Assembly (NCBI GenBank): GCA_903970445.1
Contig: CAJCIP010000097.1
Span: forward strand, 1 to 44,726
Length of the DNA: 44,726 nucleotides
From: Verrucomicrobia bacterium Tous-C9LFEB
Lineage (GTDB): Bacteria; Acidobacteriota; Terriglobia; Terriglobales; Acidobacteriaceae
Reading direction: 5' to 3'
Under the pieces are notes generated by a model. It made no database searches. It saw only the letters and a program-made list of their open reading frames with translations, and was not told the origin of the DNA. How positions within the stretch are numbered: the first letter of the stretch is position 1; every line of letters starts with the position of its first letter. The position numbers and the translations under genes were made by a program. Shown here one piece after another: positions 8,665-16,683 of this stretch.

Positions 8665-9014
8665 GTATTTCTCCCTGGCAACAAACTTCCGAAGTCATCT
8701 AGATCCAAGGAACTCAAGTCGTCTAGTACTTCCGTGTCATAGCAGAACGATCTCCGAGAATCGATATGCAGCGTTGACCTGTAGTCACGTGGCATAACTA
8801 TTGGGTCATCAATATGTTGGCATGTAAGAGGCCTCGCGCGGCCGCGTCTTTGGTCACCTTACTCCAGTGCAGAACCTTACAACTTTCGCAGAAGAGGTCA
8901 CCGCACGGTGGAGTAGTAACGGCTTGATGGTTACGTTACGGTCATCTTCGGAGACCGATCACCTTGGGCTTTTCCTCGCGCATTTCCCTAAATCACTCAC
9001 GCTCCTCTGCCTCT
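8665..9014. other. 350 bp divergent intergenic region
   Basis: This region separates xth (-) from the giant NHL/Ig gene (+). It holds a direct repeat near the xth end (8692-8726) and a poor promoter-like pair, TTGACC at 8774-8779 with only weak -10 candidates (TAACTA or ACTATT) near 8795-8802. GGTCACC occurs twice (about 8851 and 8898). No ORF with believable codon use and no RNA gene was seen. Confidence 0.4.
8692..8726. repeat. Direct repeat AAGTC(A/G)TCTAG upstream of xth
   Basis: AAGTCATCTAG at 8692-8702 is followed by AAGTCGTCTAG at 8716-8726, so 10 of 11 bases match and the copies start 24 bp apart. The pair lies 28-62 bp upstream of the xth start codon, a position where a repressor or activator could bind. 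Functional meaning is inferred only. Confidence 0.4.
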
Positions 9015-12000
9015 ATGCAAAACCGGGCACACTCATTGCTCGGCACGGTTCTGCTGTTCACCGCGCTCTTTTTTGCAGTGCGGATGGAAGCGCAGAGTGC
9101 GACCGTATTTCCATCTCCCGTAGTTGTCGGCAGCCAATCGGTTGCTCTTCCGGTTGTGGTCCAAATTACGTCTGCGGGAACTGCGGGTAGCGTGCAGGCG
9201 GTTACGCAAGGCACGGCGAATCTCGATTTCGCCTTGGCGACGGGTACGGTTTGCGCGGCTGGTACACAGTACAACGTAGGGGATCTCTGCACGGCCAACG
9301 TTATCTTCTCACCGAAGTACCCAGGGCTGCGTAGCGGTGCGATCCAAGTGTTGGACGGCAACGGAGCGCTTCTAGGCACCGCCTTTGTTTCTGGTGTTGG
9401 TAAGGGTGGCTTGGGAGTTCTGAATTCTGGATCGATCCAAACTTCCGCAGGCAGCAGCGCATACCTTTATCGCAACGATGGCATGCCTGCGCAACAGGCT
9501 CAGATCTTTCTACCGCTCGACACGGTCGTAGATACCGCGGGCAATTACTACATCTCTGATTCTGGTAACTACCGTGTCCGCCGCGTTGCTGCCGGCACGA
9601 CAATCATTTCTACGGTTGCGGGTAATGGACTGGAAGGGTACTCAGGCGATGGTGGATTGGCCACCCAGGCCAGAGTCGGCGGCCCATCGGGCCTGGCTCT
9701 AGATGGTGCTGGAAATCTCTTTTTCGTCGATAGCCCCAACCACTGCGTTCGACGGGTCGACGCCATCTCCGGACAGATCACGACGGTAGCTGGCACTCCC
9801 CAACATAGCGGCTACACGGGAGACAACGGTCCCGCACTGTCGGCGACGCTGAACGCGCCGAACGGGTTGGCGATAGATGCCAGCGGAAACCTGTTCATCG
9901 GCGATACCGGTAACAACGCTGTTCGCGAGGTGACGGCGAGCAATGGCTACATCAAGACGATCGCCGGTACAGGCGTAGCTTCTTACAACGGCGATAACAA
10001 GTCTGCCACGACAGCTACTCTAAATTCGCCATGGGGCGTAGCGCTCGGCCTCGACGGAAGCGTATACATCGCCGACCTGAACAATCATCGCATCCGTAAG
10101 GTCAGCGCGCTGGGAATCATCACCACCGTCGCAGGCACAGGTGCTGAAGGCTTCTCAGGCGACAAGGGCCCTGCTACTTCTGCTGCGCTCAATGCCCCCG
10201 CAGGCGTTGCGCTTGATCCTGCGAGCAACCTCTATATTTCAGATTCGGGCAACTACCGGGTCCGCAAGGTGTACGCGAACACCGGTGTAATCGTCACGTA
10301 CGTTGGCACAGGTGACAGCGGCAGCAAGGGCGACGGCGGTCTGGCTCTCGATGCGAGCCTGTACACGCCCTACGGTCTTCATCTCGATCAATGGGGCAAC
10401 CTGTACATCGCTGAATTTTTTCAGAACCACATCCGCCTGGTGAATGCTCTGCAGGTGCAGTTGAAATACCCCACGATGAAGGTTGGAAAGCTTTCGGATC
10501 CGCAAGCAGAAGGATTTGAGAACGACGGTAATGGCGACCTGAATATCACTGCACCAGGACTCGCCAACGCTGCTCTTGATGCAGCCACCACAACCTGCAA
10601 TGCGGGTTCAACACTTACGTCGTCTAACGCCTGCAACTTCGGTGTTGAATTCGCCCCAAAGCAAGTTGGCCCCGCTATCCAGGGACTCGTCACAGCCAAC
10701 TCAGACGCAGCCAACAGCCCCGCGCTCATTCAGCTCGTGGGCGAGGTCCTTGATGTAGAGCCGACATCCGTCTCGCTTACATCGAGCGAAAATCCGAGCA
10801 TGGTGGGTGACGCCGTCACTTTTACAGGCACCGTTACCAGCGCGGATACATCCCGCGGTGGGACCATCACCTTTACTGCCGATGGCAATAATCTTTGCCT
10901 GAACGTGGCGATCAACGGCAACGGCATCGCCACCTGCACGATCAGCACGCTCTCACTCGGCAAGCATGACATTGTCGCCAACTACTCGGGTGATCCCAAC
11001 AATGCCTCTGCTGTTTCTCCGAACCTGACACAGACAGTGTTGCAATCCGTAGCTCTCGTTCTGGGTGCATCACCGAACCCGGCCACGGTGTTGCAAAACG
11101 TGACACTGACCCTCAAGGCAAACGCTACCAGCGGCACACCGACAGGCGCCATTTCCTTCTACGACGGCTCGACCGTTCTGGCAGCGGTGAATCTTGACGG
11201 CAGTGGTCAAGCGCAGTTTTCTACGACAACGCTTGCCGCGGGCGCACATTCGCTCACCGCAAAATACGCGGGTGACGCCACCGACGCACCGGGCATATCG
11301 AATACAGTAAGTGAGCAGATTCAGCGCGGCTCGACCACCACCACGCTTGCAACCAGCAACGCGACAGTACCGGTCGGCACAACGATCACGTTCACTGCAA
11401 ACGTAAGCAGCGCCATCGGTCTTACGCCAAGCGGCAATGTCGTCTTCAAAGACGGCGCGGCAACCATCGGGACCGCGGCCTTATCGAGTGGAGTGGCCGT
11501 GTTGAACATCTCGACGCTCGCACCCGGCACACACAGCATCGTGGCGGCCTATGGCGGCGACGCGAACGACGACGTCAGTGGCTCGCCCGGCCTCACTGAG
11601 ACCGTGCAGCAGCTAGGTACGACGACGACACTCACGTCCGACGCAAATCCTGCAAACGCAGGCGCGTCAGTTCACTTCACCGCAAAGGTTGCGATCGTCG
11701 CGAGTGCGACTCCTGATGGCCCAATCACCGGCTCGGTCACCTTTGTCGACGGCACCACAAATCTGGGTACCGTCGCAGTCGATGCCAATGGAAACGCTGT
11801 CCTCACCGTGAGCAATCTTGCCGTCGGCGCGCACGCCCTCGTCGCAAGCTATGGAGGTAACACAAACTACGCCACGAGCTCGTCCGCGCCGTTCAGCGAA
11901 ACTGTGCAACAGACGACAACAACAACCTCACTCAGCTCGAGCAACTTGAATTCGCTTGCGGGCAAGCCGGTCACCTTCACGGCCACTGTCTCCAGCACAA

Positions 12001-14426
12001 CCGGCGGCATCCCAACGAACTCGGTCAGCTTCCGCGAGGGAACGACGGTTCTGGGACAGGGCAGTCTGAACGCGCAGGGTGTCGCTTCCTTCATGACCAG
12101 CACTCTTTCGGTTGGAACGCACAACATCATCGCGGTCTACATGGGTGACAACAATTACGCCACAAGTTCGTCGACACCGATCGCTCAGGTCGTCTCGCTA
12201 GCCACCCCCGGCCTCACCCTGTCTGGGCCTGCAGCACCGGTTGATGCCGGACTGACAGTCACGATGACGGCAGCATTGTCCAGCAATGGTGTAGCACCGA
12301 ACGGCGCACTCACGTTGAAAGAAGGTGCCACCGTCATCGGCACACAGAACGTGACGAACGTCGGCACTTTCACCTTTAGCACAGCAACCCTTTCTATTGG
12401 AACGCATTCGATCCTCGTTAGCTATGCTGGTGACGCCAACAATGCACCTGCAACCTCGAACAACATCACAGTCGTGGTGCAGCAGGCCCAGTCGACAACA
12501 ACGCTGACGAGCAGCCTCAATCCGGCAGTCCTTGGCCAGAACGTTACCTTCACGGCAACGGTCACCAGCGACGGCCCGAACATCACCGGTTCCGTGACCT
12601 TCATGGATGGAGCGAACTCACTCGGGTCGACTCCTGTAACCAACGGTGTTGCGACTTTCTCCACGACCATGTTGACTTTCGGCCAGCATGCCATCACTGC
12701 GGTGTATGGCGGAGACACGAACCACGCGACCTCTTCGTCTTCGGTACTAAATCAGGCGGTTGTGCAAAGCGCCAACGCAGCACTGATCTCGAGCGCGAAT
12801 CCTTCTGTCACAGGCAACAGCGTCGTCTTCACCGCGAAAGTTACAGGTGTAGGAACGCTTGTCCCAACAGGTAAGGTAACGTTCATTGACGGAGCCAATC
12901 CAGTAGCTGTTTCTGACCTCGACGCGACTGGTAGCGCAACATATACAACATCCACGCTGGCGGTCGGCTCGCACAACATGGGGCTCGCCTACGGCGGTGA
13001 TACAAACTACGCCAAGACCACCGCGGCGATGACCGAAACAATCACGGGCGCAAACACCAACATCGCCCTCACCGCGAGTGCGAATCCTGCCGTCTATGGA
13101 TCGGCGGTGACTCTTACAGCGAAGATAAGCAGCAACGGCGGTGTGGCTACCGGTCCAGTCACCTTCACAGCGAATGGGACTGCGGTTGGAACCGGCACAC
13201 TGGATGCGACGGGTACGGCAACGTTCACGACCTCGAAGCTGCAAGCAGGAACACAGAGCATCGTAGCGACATACGCGGGCGACGGAAAGGCCGGAGCTTC
13301 CGCGTCCGTGCCGTTGAGCCTGCAGGTCGAGCAGGTCACAAGTGTAACGGTGCTTTCCAGCAGCAATCCAAGCTTGACGCTTAGCTCGATCACGTTCACG
13401 GCTGCGGTAGCGAACGCGGGTGCGACGCAACCGACCGGCAGCATAACCTTTACAGACGGCACAACCAACCTCGGCACGGCAAGCCTCGATACGACAGGGC
13501 ACGCCAGTGTCACCGTTCCGCAGATGACCGCGGGCAACCACTCCATCGTGGCCAGCTACACGGGAGATGTTGCTGATTTCTCCAGCGTCGCTGCAGCCCT
13601 ACCGCAAGGCGTGACGTTGCGGCCGACGACGACCGCACTAAGCGCAACGTCAACTGATCCGAACAATCCACTGACCGTCACTTTGATCGGTGTTGTTCAC
13701 TGGAGTGGCAATGCGACAGCGCCTCGGGGTAAGGTGACGTTCAAGACCTCCAGCAACACCCTGGGCAGCGGAATCATCGATGCTTCCGGCGTGGCGACAC
13801 TGACGATCACGCTCAACACGCAGACAGAATCGATTGTGGCGTCATACAGCGGTGACGACTCCTATGCGTCCTCCGACTCGTTGGCGACAGACATCTCCGG
13901 TGGCGCGGCGACGCAGTTCACCATCGCGATCGATCCTTCGAACGCAACGCTGCAAAGCAAACAGCGTACAACGGTGAACCTCACGCTATCGTCGATCAAG
14001 GGCTTCACGGACATGATGCAGTTCGGCTGTCTCGGTCTGCCGTATGCCGCGACGTGCACCTTCAGCAAGGTGCAGGGAACTCTGCCGGCGGATGGCACGA
14101 TGACTGTGCAGGTCATTGTAGATACAGGCGATCCGCTCGGTTCCGGTGAGAAGACGACGGCCAGCAACAAGACAACGAGCACCGTGGTCTTCGCGTTCCT
14201 TCCGCTTGGTCTGCTGGCCGGCTTCGCTCTCCGTCGCCGTAAGCGTACCCTTCCAGGATTGCTGCTTCTGCTCATCGGTGTTGCAGCAACGGCTGGCATC
14301 ACAGGGTGCTCCGGTTTGCAGACCAACGGCACGCCTGCCGGGAGCTATAGCTTCAAGATTTCAGCCTCCGGTCAGGGAACGGGCGCAACCAAGGCTGCGG
14401 TCATGAACCTGACAGTCACCCAGTGA
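9015..14426 (+). CDS. Giant secreted NHL-propeller / Ig-like repeat protein
   Basis: This 1,803-residue protein begins at the ATG at 9015, which places a signal peptide directly at the N-terminus (LLGTVLLFTALFFA, ending MEAQS). An in-frame TTG at 8964 would bury it. After a short beta domain come about six NHL repeats (nt about 9500-10440; units such as GNLFIGDTGNNAVREV and IITTVAGTG) that should form a beta-propeller. Next is a HYDIN/choice-of-anchor-like domain (to about 10750) and eleven Ig-like repeats of about 95 residues (GSVTFVDG..., YGGDTNYA). The C-terminus is odd: two hydrophobic segments around RRRKR (LPLGLLAGFAL; LLLLLIGVAATAGI), then GCSG and about 45 beta-type residues. It is probably a surface adhesin or matrix protein. 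The next gene begins 8 bases later, so the pair is likely one operon. Confidence 0.9.
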   Translation: MQNRAHSLLGTVLLFTALFFAVRMEAQSATVFPSPVVVGSQSVALPVVVQITSAGTAGSVQAVTQGTANLDFALATGTVCAAGTQYNVGDLCTANVIFSPKYPGLRSGAIQVLDGNGALLGTAFVSGVGKGGLGVLNSGSIQTSAGSSAYLYRNDGMPAQQAQIFLPLDTVVDTAGNYYISDSGNYRVRRVAAGTTIISTVAGNGLEGYSGDGGLATQARVGGPSGLALDGAGNLFFVDSPNHCVRRVDAISGQITTVAGTPQHSGYTGDNGPALSATLNAPNGLAIDASGNLFIGDTGNNAVREVTASNGYIKTIAGTGVASYNGDNKSATTATLNSPWGVALGLDGSVYIADLNNHRIRKVSALGIITTVAGTGAEGFSGDKGPATSAALNAPAGVALDPASNLYISDSGNYRVRKVYANTGVIVTYVGTGDSGSKGDGGLALDASLYTPYGLHLDQWGNLYIAEFFQNHIRLVNALQVQLKYPTMKVGKLSDPQAEGFENDGNGDLNITAPGLANAALDAATTTCNAGSTLTSSNACNFGVEFAPKQVGPAIQGLVTANSDAANSPALIQLVGEVLDVEPTSVSLTSSENPSMVGDAVTFTGTVTSADTSRGGTITFTADGNNLCLNVAINGNGIATCTISTLSLGKHDIVANYSGDPNNASAVSPNLTQTVLQSVALVLGASPNPATVLQNVTLTLKANATSGTPTGAISFYDGSTVLAAVNLDGSGQAQFSTTTLAAGAHSLTAKYAGDATDAPGISNTVSEQIQRGSTTTTLATSNATVPVGTTITFTANVSSAIGLTPSGNVVFKDGAATIGTAALSSGVAVLNISTLAPGTHSIVAAYGGDANDDVSGSPGLTETVQQLGTTTTLTSDANPANAGASVHFTAKVAIVASATPDGPITGSVTFVDGTTNLGTVAVDANGNAVLTVSNLAVGAHALVASYGGNTNYATSSSAPFSETVQQTTTTTSLSSSNLNSLAGKPVTFTATVSSTTGGIPTNSVSFREGTTVLGQGSLNAQGVASFMTSTLSVGTHNIIAVYMGDNNYATSSSTPIAQVVSLATPGLTLSGPAAPVDAGLTVTMTAALSSNGVAPNGALTLKEGATVIGTQNVTNVGTFTFSTATLSIGTHSILVSYAGDANNAPATSNNITVVVQQAQSTTTLTSSLNPAVLGQNVTFTATVTSDGPNITGSVTFMDGANSLGSTPVTNGVATFSTTMLTFGQHAITAVYGGDTNHATSSSSVLNQAVVQSANAALISSANPSVTGNSVVFTAKVTGVGTLVPTGKVTFIDGANPVAVSDLDATGSATYTTSTLAVGSHNMGLAYGGDTNYAKTTAAMTETITGANTNIALTASANPAVYGSAVTLTAKISSNGGVATGPVTFTANGTAVGTGTLDATGTATFTTSKLQAGTQSIVATYAGDGKAGASASVPLSLQVEQVTSVTVLSSSNPSLTLSSITFTAAVANAGATQPTGSITFTDGTTNLGTASLDTTGHASVTVPQMTAGNHSIVASYTGDVADFSSVAAALPQGVTLRPTTTALSATSTDPNNPLTVTLIGVVHWSGNATAPRGKVTFKTSSNTLGSGIIDASGVATLTITLNTQTESIVASYSGDDSYASSDSLATDISGGAATQFTIAIDPSNATLQSKQRTTVNLTLSSIKGFTDMMQFGCLGLPYAATCTFSKVQGTLPADGTMTVQVIVDTGDPLGSGEKTTASNKTTSTVVFAFLPLGLLAGFALRRRKRTLPGLLLLLIGVAATAGITGCSGLQTNGTPAGSYSFKISASGQGTGATKAAVMNLTVTQ
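10757..13905 (+). repeat. Eleven tandem Ig-like domain coding repeats (~285 bp period)
   Basis: Units begin near 10757, 11043, 11328, 11614, 11913, 12201, 12486, 12768, 13049, 13334 and 13621. Each encodes a start like TTTLTSSxNPA, a central GSVTFxDG and an end like GxHSIVASYGGDxNYA. The protein repeat is clear but the DNA is well diverged, so this is an old array and not a recent tandem amplification. Confidence 0.85.
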
Positions 14427-14434
14427 GGAGAAAC

Positions 14435-15025
14435 ATGAAAACAACAGCGCAGTTCCTGTTTACAGGCGCTGTTCTGCTGGCCGGTCTGACCGCTTCGCCC
14501 AAGGCGCGCGGTCAGGCACAAGCCGCAGCAACTGGGCCAGGTAGTTACCTTGCGGTAGGTGGAACGGGTTCCATCTTCCAGGAAGACTACGGCAAGCAGC
14601 ACATCGTGGGGCCCGGCGCATTCGTTGACCTGAACCCCACCTGGCGCTACGGCGTTGAAGCCGAAGCTCGCTTCTTGCGCTACAACACCGATGAGCAGGT
14701 CACCGAAGACAATTACCTCATCGGGCCACGCATAGCGGTCAGGCCGGGTCCGATTCGGCCTTACGTGAAGTTAATGGTTGGTGCAGGGCACATCGTGCTT
14801 CCGTTCAATTATGCGGAAGGTACGTTTTTCACAATGGCTCCTGGCGGTGGCGTGGAGTATCTCGTCGGCGACCGGCTTGCGGTCCGCGTGGTGGACTTCG
14901 AATACCAGCTCTGGCAGAACTTTCCGTATGGTGCGCTCCGCCCATATGGCTTGAGTGCTGGCATCAGCTTCCGCATCAACGACCTTTCGCGCTATCCGAA
15001 GTACGCACGCCGCTTCCGGCGGTAA
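14435..15025 (+). CDS. Small outer-membrane beta-barrel protein
   Basis: The 196-residue product starts with a signal peptide (FLFTGAVLLAGLTA, ending near ARGQAQ) and continues with short amphipathic strands typical of an eight-strand barrel (SYLAVGGTGSIF, YGVEAEARFLRY, IRPYVKLMVGAGHI, RLAVRVVDFEYQLW, LSAGISFRI). The start is the ATG at 14435, supported by GAGGAG at 14425-14430. An in-frame GTG at 14423 lies inside the previous gene and would remove the SD from use. The SD overlaps the stop codon of the NHL/Ig gene, so the barrel is probably made from the same mRNA. It may help present or anchor the giant protein, which is inference. It resembles acidobacterial outer-membrane beta-barrel domain proteins of unknown role. 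Confidence 0.82.
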   Translation: MKTTAQFLFTGAVLLAGLTASPKARGQAQAAATGPGSYLAVGGTGSIFQEDYGKQHIVGPGAFVDLNPTWRYGVEAEARFLRYNTDEQVTEDNYLIGPRIAVRPGPIRPYVKLMVGAGHIVLPFNYAEGTFFTMAPGGGVEYLVGDRLAVRVVDFEYQLWQNFPYGALRPYGLSAGISFRINDLSRYPKYARRFRR

Positions 15026-15080
15026 CATCCTCGATCACCGGCTAAGACGGACATCAGCCAAGACTCCCCCTACCAGACCC

Positions 15081-15095
15081 CGAACGCTAAGTTCG
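15081..15095. terminator. Weak hairpin after the barrel protein gene
   Basis: CGAAC and GTTCG form a perfect 5 bp stem with a 5-base loop, flanked by CCC and CGGG that could extend it imperfectly. No T-run follows, so a terminator role is doubtful. Confidence 0.25.
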
Positions 15096-15266
15096 CCTCG
15101 GGCGCAAAGGAACGCAACGATCCTGTGGCGAAGCATTGCGACCGTACCGCTCATAGCGTTCGCATGTCACGCCATAGCAACGGCGAGTTGGCTCTTCCAT
15201 CGTTTGTCCTCCTCGTCCTTCACTTGCCCGATCTTCCCGCTCTACCATCCATCGCCCTCATTTCTT

Positions 15267-15272
15267 TACAAT
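15267..15272 (+). promoter_or_regulatory. -10-like TACAAT, candidate leaderless start of the CysJ-like gene
   Basis: TACAAT ends 9 nt before the ATG at 15282, and the intervening bases contain no SD. Transcription starting about 8 nt after the -10 would give a leaderless mRNA. The same hexamer is found before three other genes here. Confidence 0.55.
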
Positions 15273-15281
15273 GTTTAGATA

Positions 15282-16466
15282 ATGAGTGATTCATCGGTGG
15301 CGACCCCGCCTACCCCCACAAAGCCGCACGCAACCAAGTACACGCGCAATCAGCCCTACATCTCCCGAGTTCTGACAAACGACCGGCTTACCGGGCCTGA
15401 GTCGGAAAAAGAGACGCTTCATATTGAGCTGGATCTCGAAGATGGAATGATCTATACGCCCGGCGACGCCGTAGGCATTATTCCTACCAACCGCGAACAG
15501 CAGGTGGAAGAGAATCTGTCCGCACTTGGGTTCAATGGCACCGAACGCGTCCTGGACCACTACAAAGTTGAGATTTCTCTGCACGAAGCACTTACTACGC
15601 GTCTTGGGATCGGCAAGCTCGCACGTGGCAGTCTCAATCAGTACGCGAAGCTCTTTGGGGAAAATGTTCCTGAAGGCCTCAAGAAGCTGCAAGGGCAGGA
15701 GAACAAGGCAATCGCCGAGGAATACGTTTGGGGTCGCGAGTTCGTCGACTTGGTAAAAGAGTTTCCTGGTGCAGTGACTGATCCGCAGCAGCTTTTCAAC
15801 GTGCTGCAGCGCCTGACGCCGCGGATGTATTCCATCGCAAGCAGCCAGGCCGCGCACCCAAACGAGGTGCACACAACAGTCCGCGTGGTTCGCTACAACG
15901 CACATGGCGCCGAGCGCCAGGGCGTGTGCTCCGGCCACATGGGCGAACGCGCTCCGGTCGATGCTTCTTTGCCGATCTTCTTGCACGAAAACAATGCGTT
16001 CCGTCTGCCGGAAGACACTGACGCACCGGTCATTATGATCGGTCCCGGCACAGGCATTGCGCCTTTCCGTGCGTTCCTCGAGCATCGACAGGCGCTCGGC
16101 GAGAAAGGCCCGATGTGGCTCTTCTTCGGTGAGCAGCGTCGCGTGTCAGATTTTCTGTACGAGCAGCAATTCGCTCGCATGCAAGCCGAAGGCGTACTTA
16201 CCAAGTTGGACACCGCATTTTCTCGCGATCAGGGCAAGAAGGTGTACGTCCAGGACCGGATGCAAGAGAATGCTTCCGAGCTATACGACTGGCTCGAACG
16301 CGGCGCTTACTTTTACGTCTGCGGCGATGCCAGCCGCATGGCAAAGGATGTGGAAACGGCGCTGCTTGACGTCATAGCCAGGGGTTCGAACGGCACGCTG
16401 GAGCACGCGAGCGAATATCTCGCTGCGATGAAGAAGGCCAAGCGGTACCAGCGCGACGTCTACTAG
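15282..16466 (+). CDS. CysJ-like NADPH flavoprotein reductase without flavodoxin domain
   Basis: This 394-residue protein has the FAD- and NADP-binding halves of sulfite reductase alpha subunit / cytochrome P450 reductase. It starts with LTGPESEKETLHIELDLE and YTPGDAVGIIP, then the helical connecting domain, the FAD motif RMYSIASS (about residue 185), GVCSGHMGE, the pyrophosphate motif GPGTGIAPFRAFLEHR (about 251-266), FFGEQRR, FSRDQGKKVYVQ, YVCGDASRMAKDV and a C-terminal aromatic residue (RDVY). Full CysJ has an N-terminal FMN flavodoxin domain of about 200 residues, which is absent. It therefore should pass electrons from NADPH through FAD to a separate FMN or iron-sulfur partner, possibly sulfite reductase. 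No partner gene lies next to it. Confidence 0.9.
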   Translation: MSDSSVATPPTPTKPHATKYTRNQPYISRVLTNDRLTGPESEKETLHIELDLEDGMIYTPGDAVGIIPTNREQQVEENLSALGFNGTERVLDHYKVEISLHEALTTRLGIGKLARGSLNQYAKLFGENVPEGLKKLQGQENKAIAEEYVWGREFVDLVKEFPGAVTDPQQLFNVLQRLTPRMYSIASSQAAHPNEVHTTVRVVRYNAHGAERQGVCSGHMGERAPVDASLPIFLHENNAFRLPEDTDAPVIMIGPGTGIAPFRAFLEHRQALGEKGPMWLFFGEQRRVSDFLYEQQFARMQAEGVLTKLDTAFSRDQGKKVYVQDRMQENASELYDWLERGAYFYVCGDASRMAKDVETALLDVIARGSNGTLEHASEYLAAMKKAKRYQRDVY

Positions 16467-16683
16467 AACTTGGGTGTTCAACCCCGAACTCCTAACGCAG
16501 TGTCGATCCGAAGCTTGTCTCGTTTGCCGGTTGCTTTCCGCCTTACTTCCTGGGCGGTGCAGCCGTCAGGCTACAAGGAAGAAAACGCGCTTTGACGATG
16601 ACGAAGGACCTAGACCTCTAAGCGCGCAAATGCTTAGGCCGCATGCGACCCACAGCCGAGAACGATCTCATCGTGGACACCTT

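Noticed and set aside
12747-13541. Long minus-strand ORFs across the Ig repeat region
   Set aside because: They arise from the biased codons of repeated Thr/Ala/Gly-rich sequence on the other strand. No start signals or domains are present.
10757-13905. Possible CRISPR or tandem DNA repeat
   Set aside because: The ~285 bp period is a protein-domain repeat in one open frame with diverged DNA; there is no short identical repeat with spacers.
15291-16085. Minus-strand ORF of 264 codons inside the CysJ-like gene
   Set aside because: Antisense shadow. The plus-strand product has all FAD/NADPH motifs.
16467-16683. ORF 16474-16692 and a 7 bp inverted repeat (CGCGCTT at 16586, AAGCGCG at 16620)
   Set aside because: The ORF has no start signal or homology-like motif, and the inverted repeat has a 27-base loop and no T-run, so neither a gene nor a terminator is supported.
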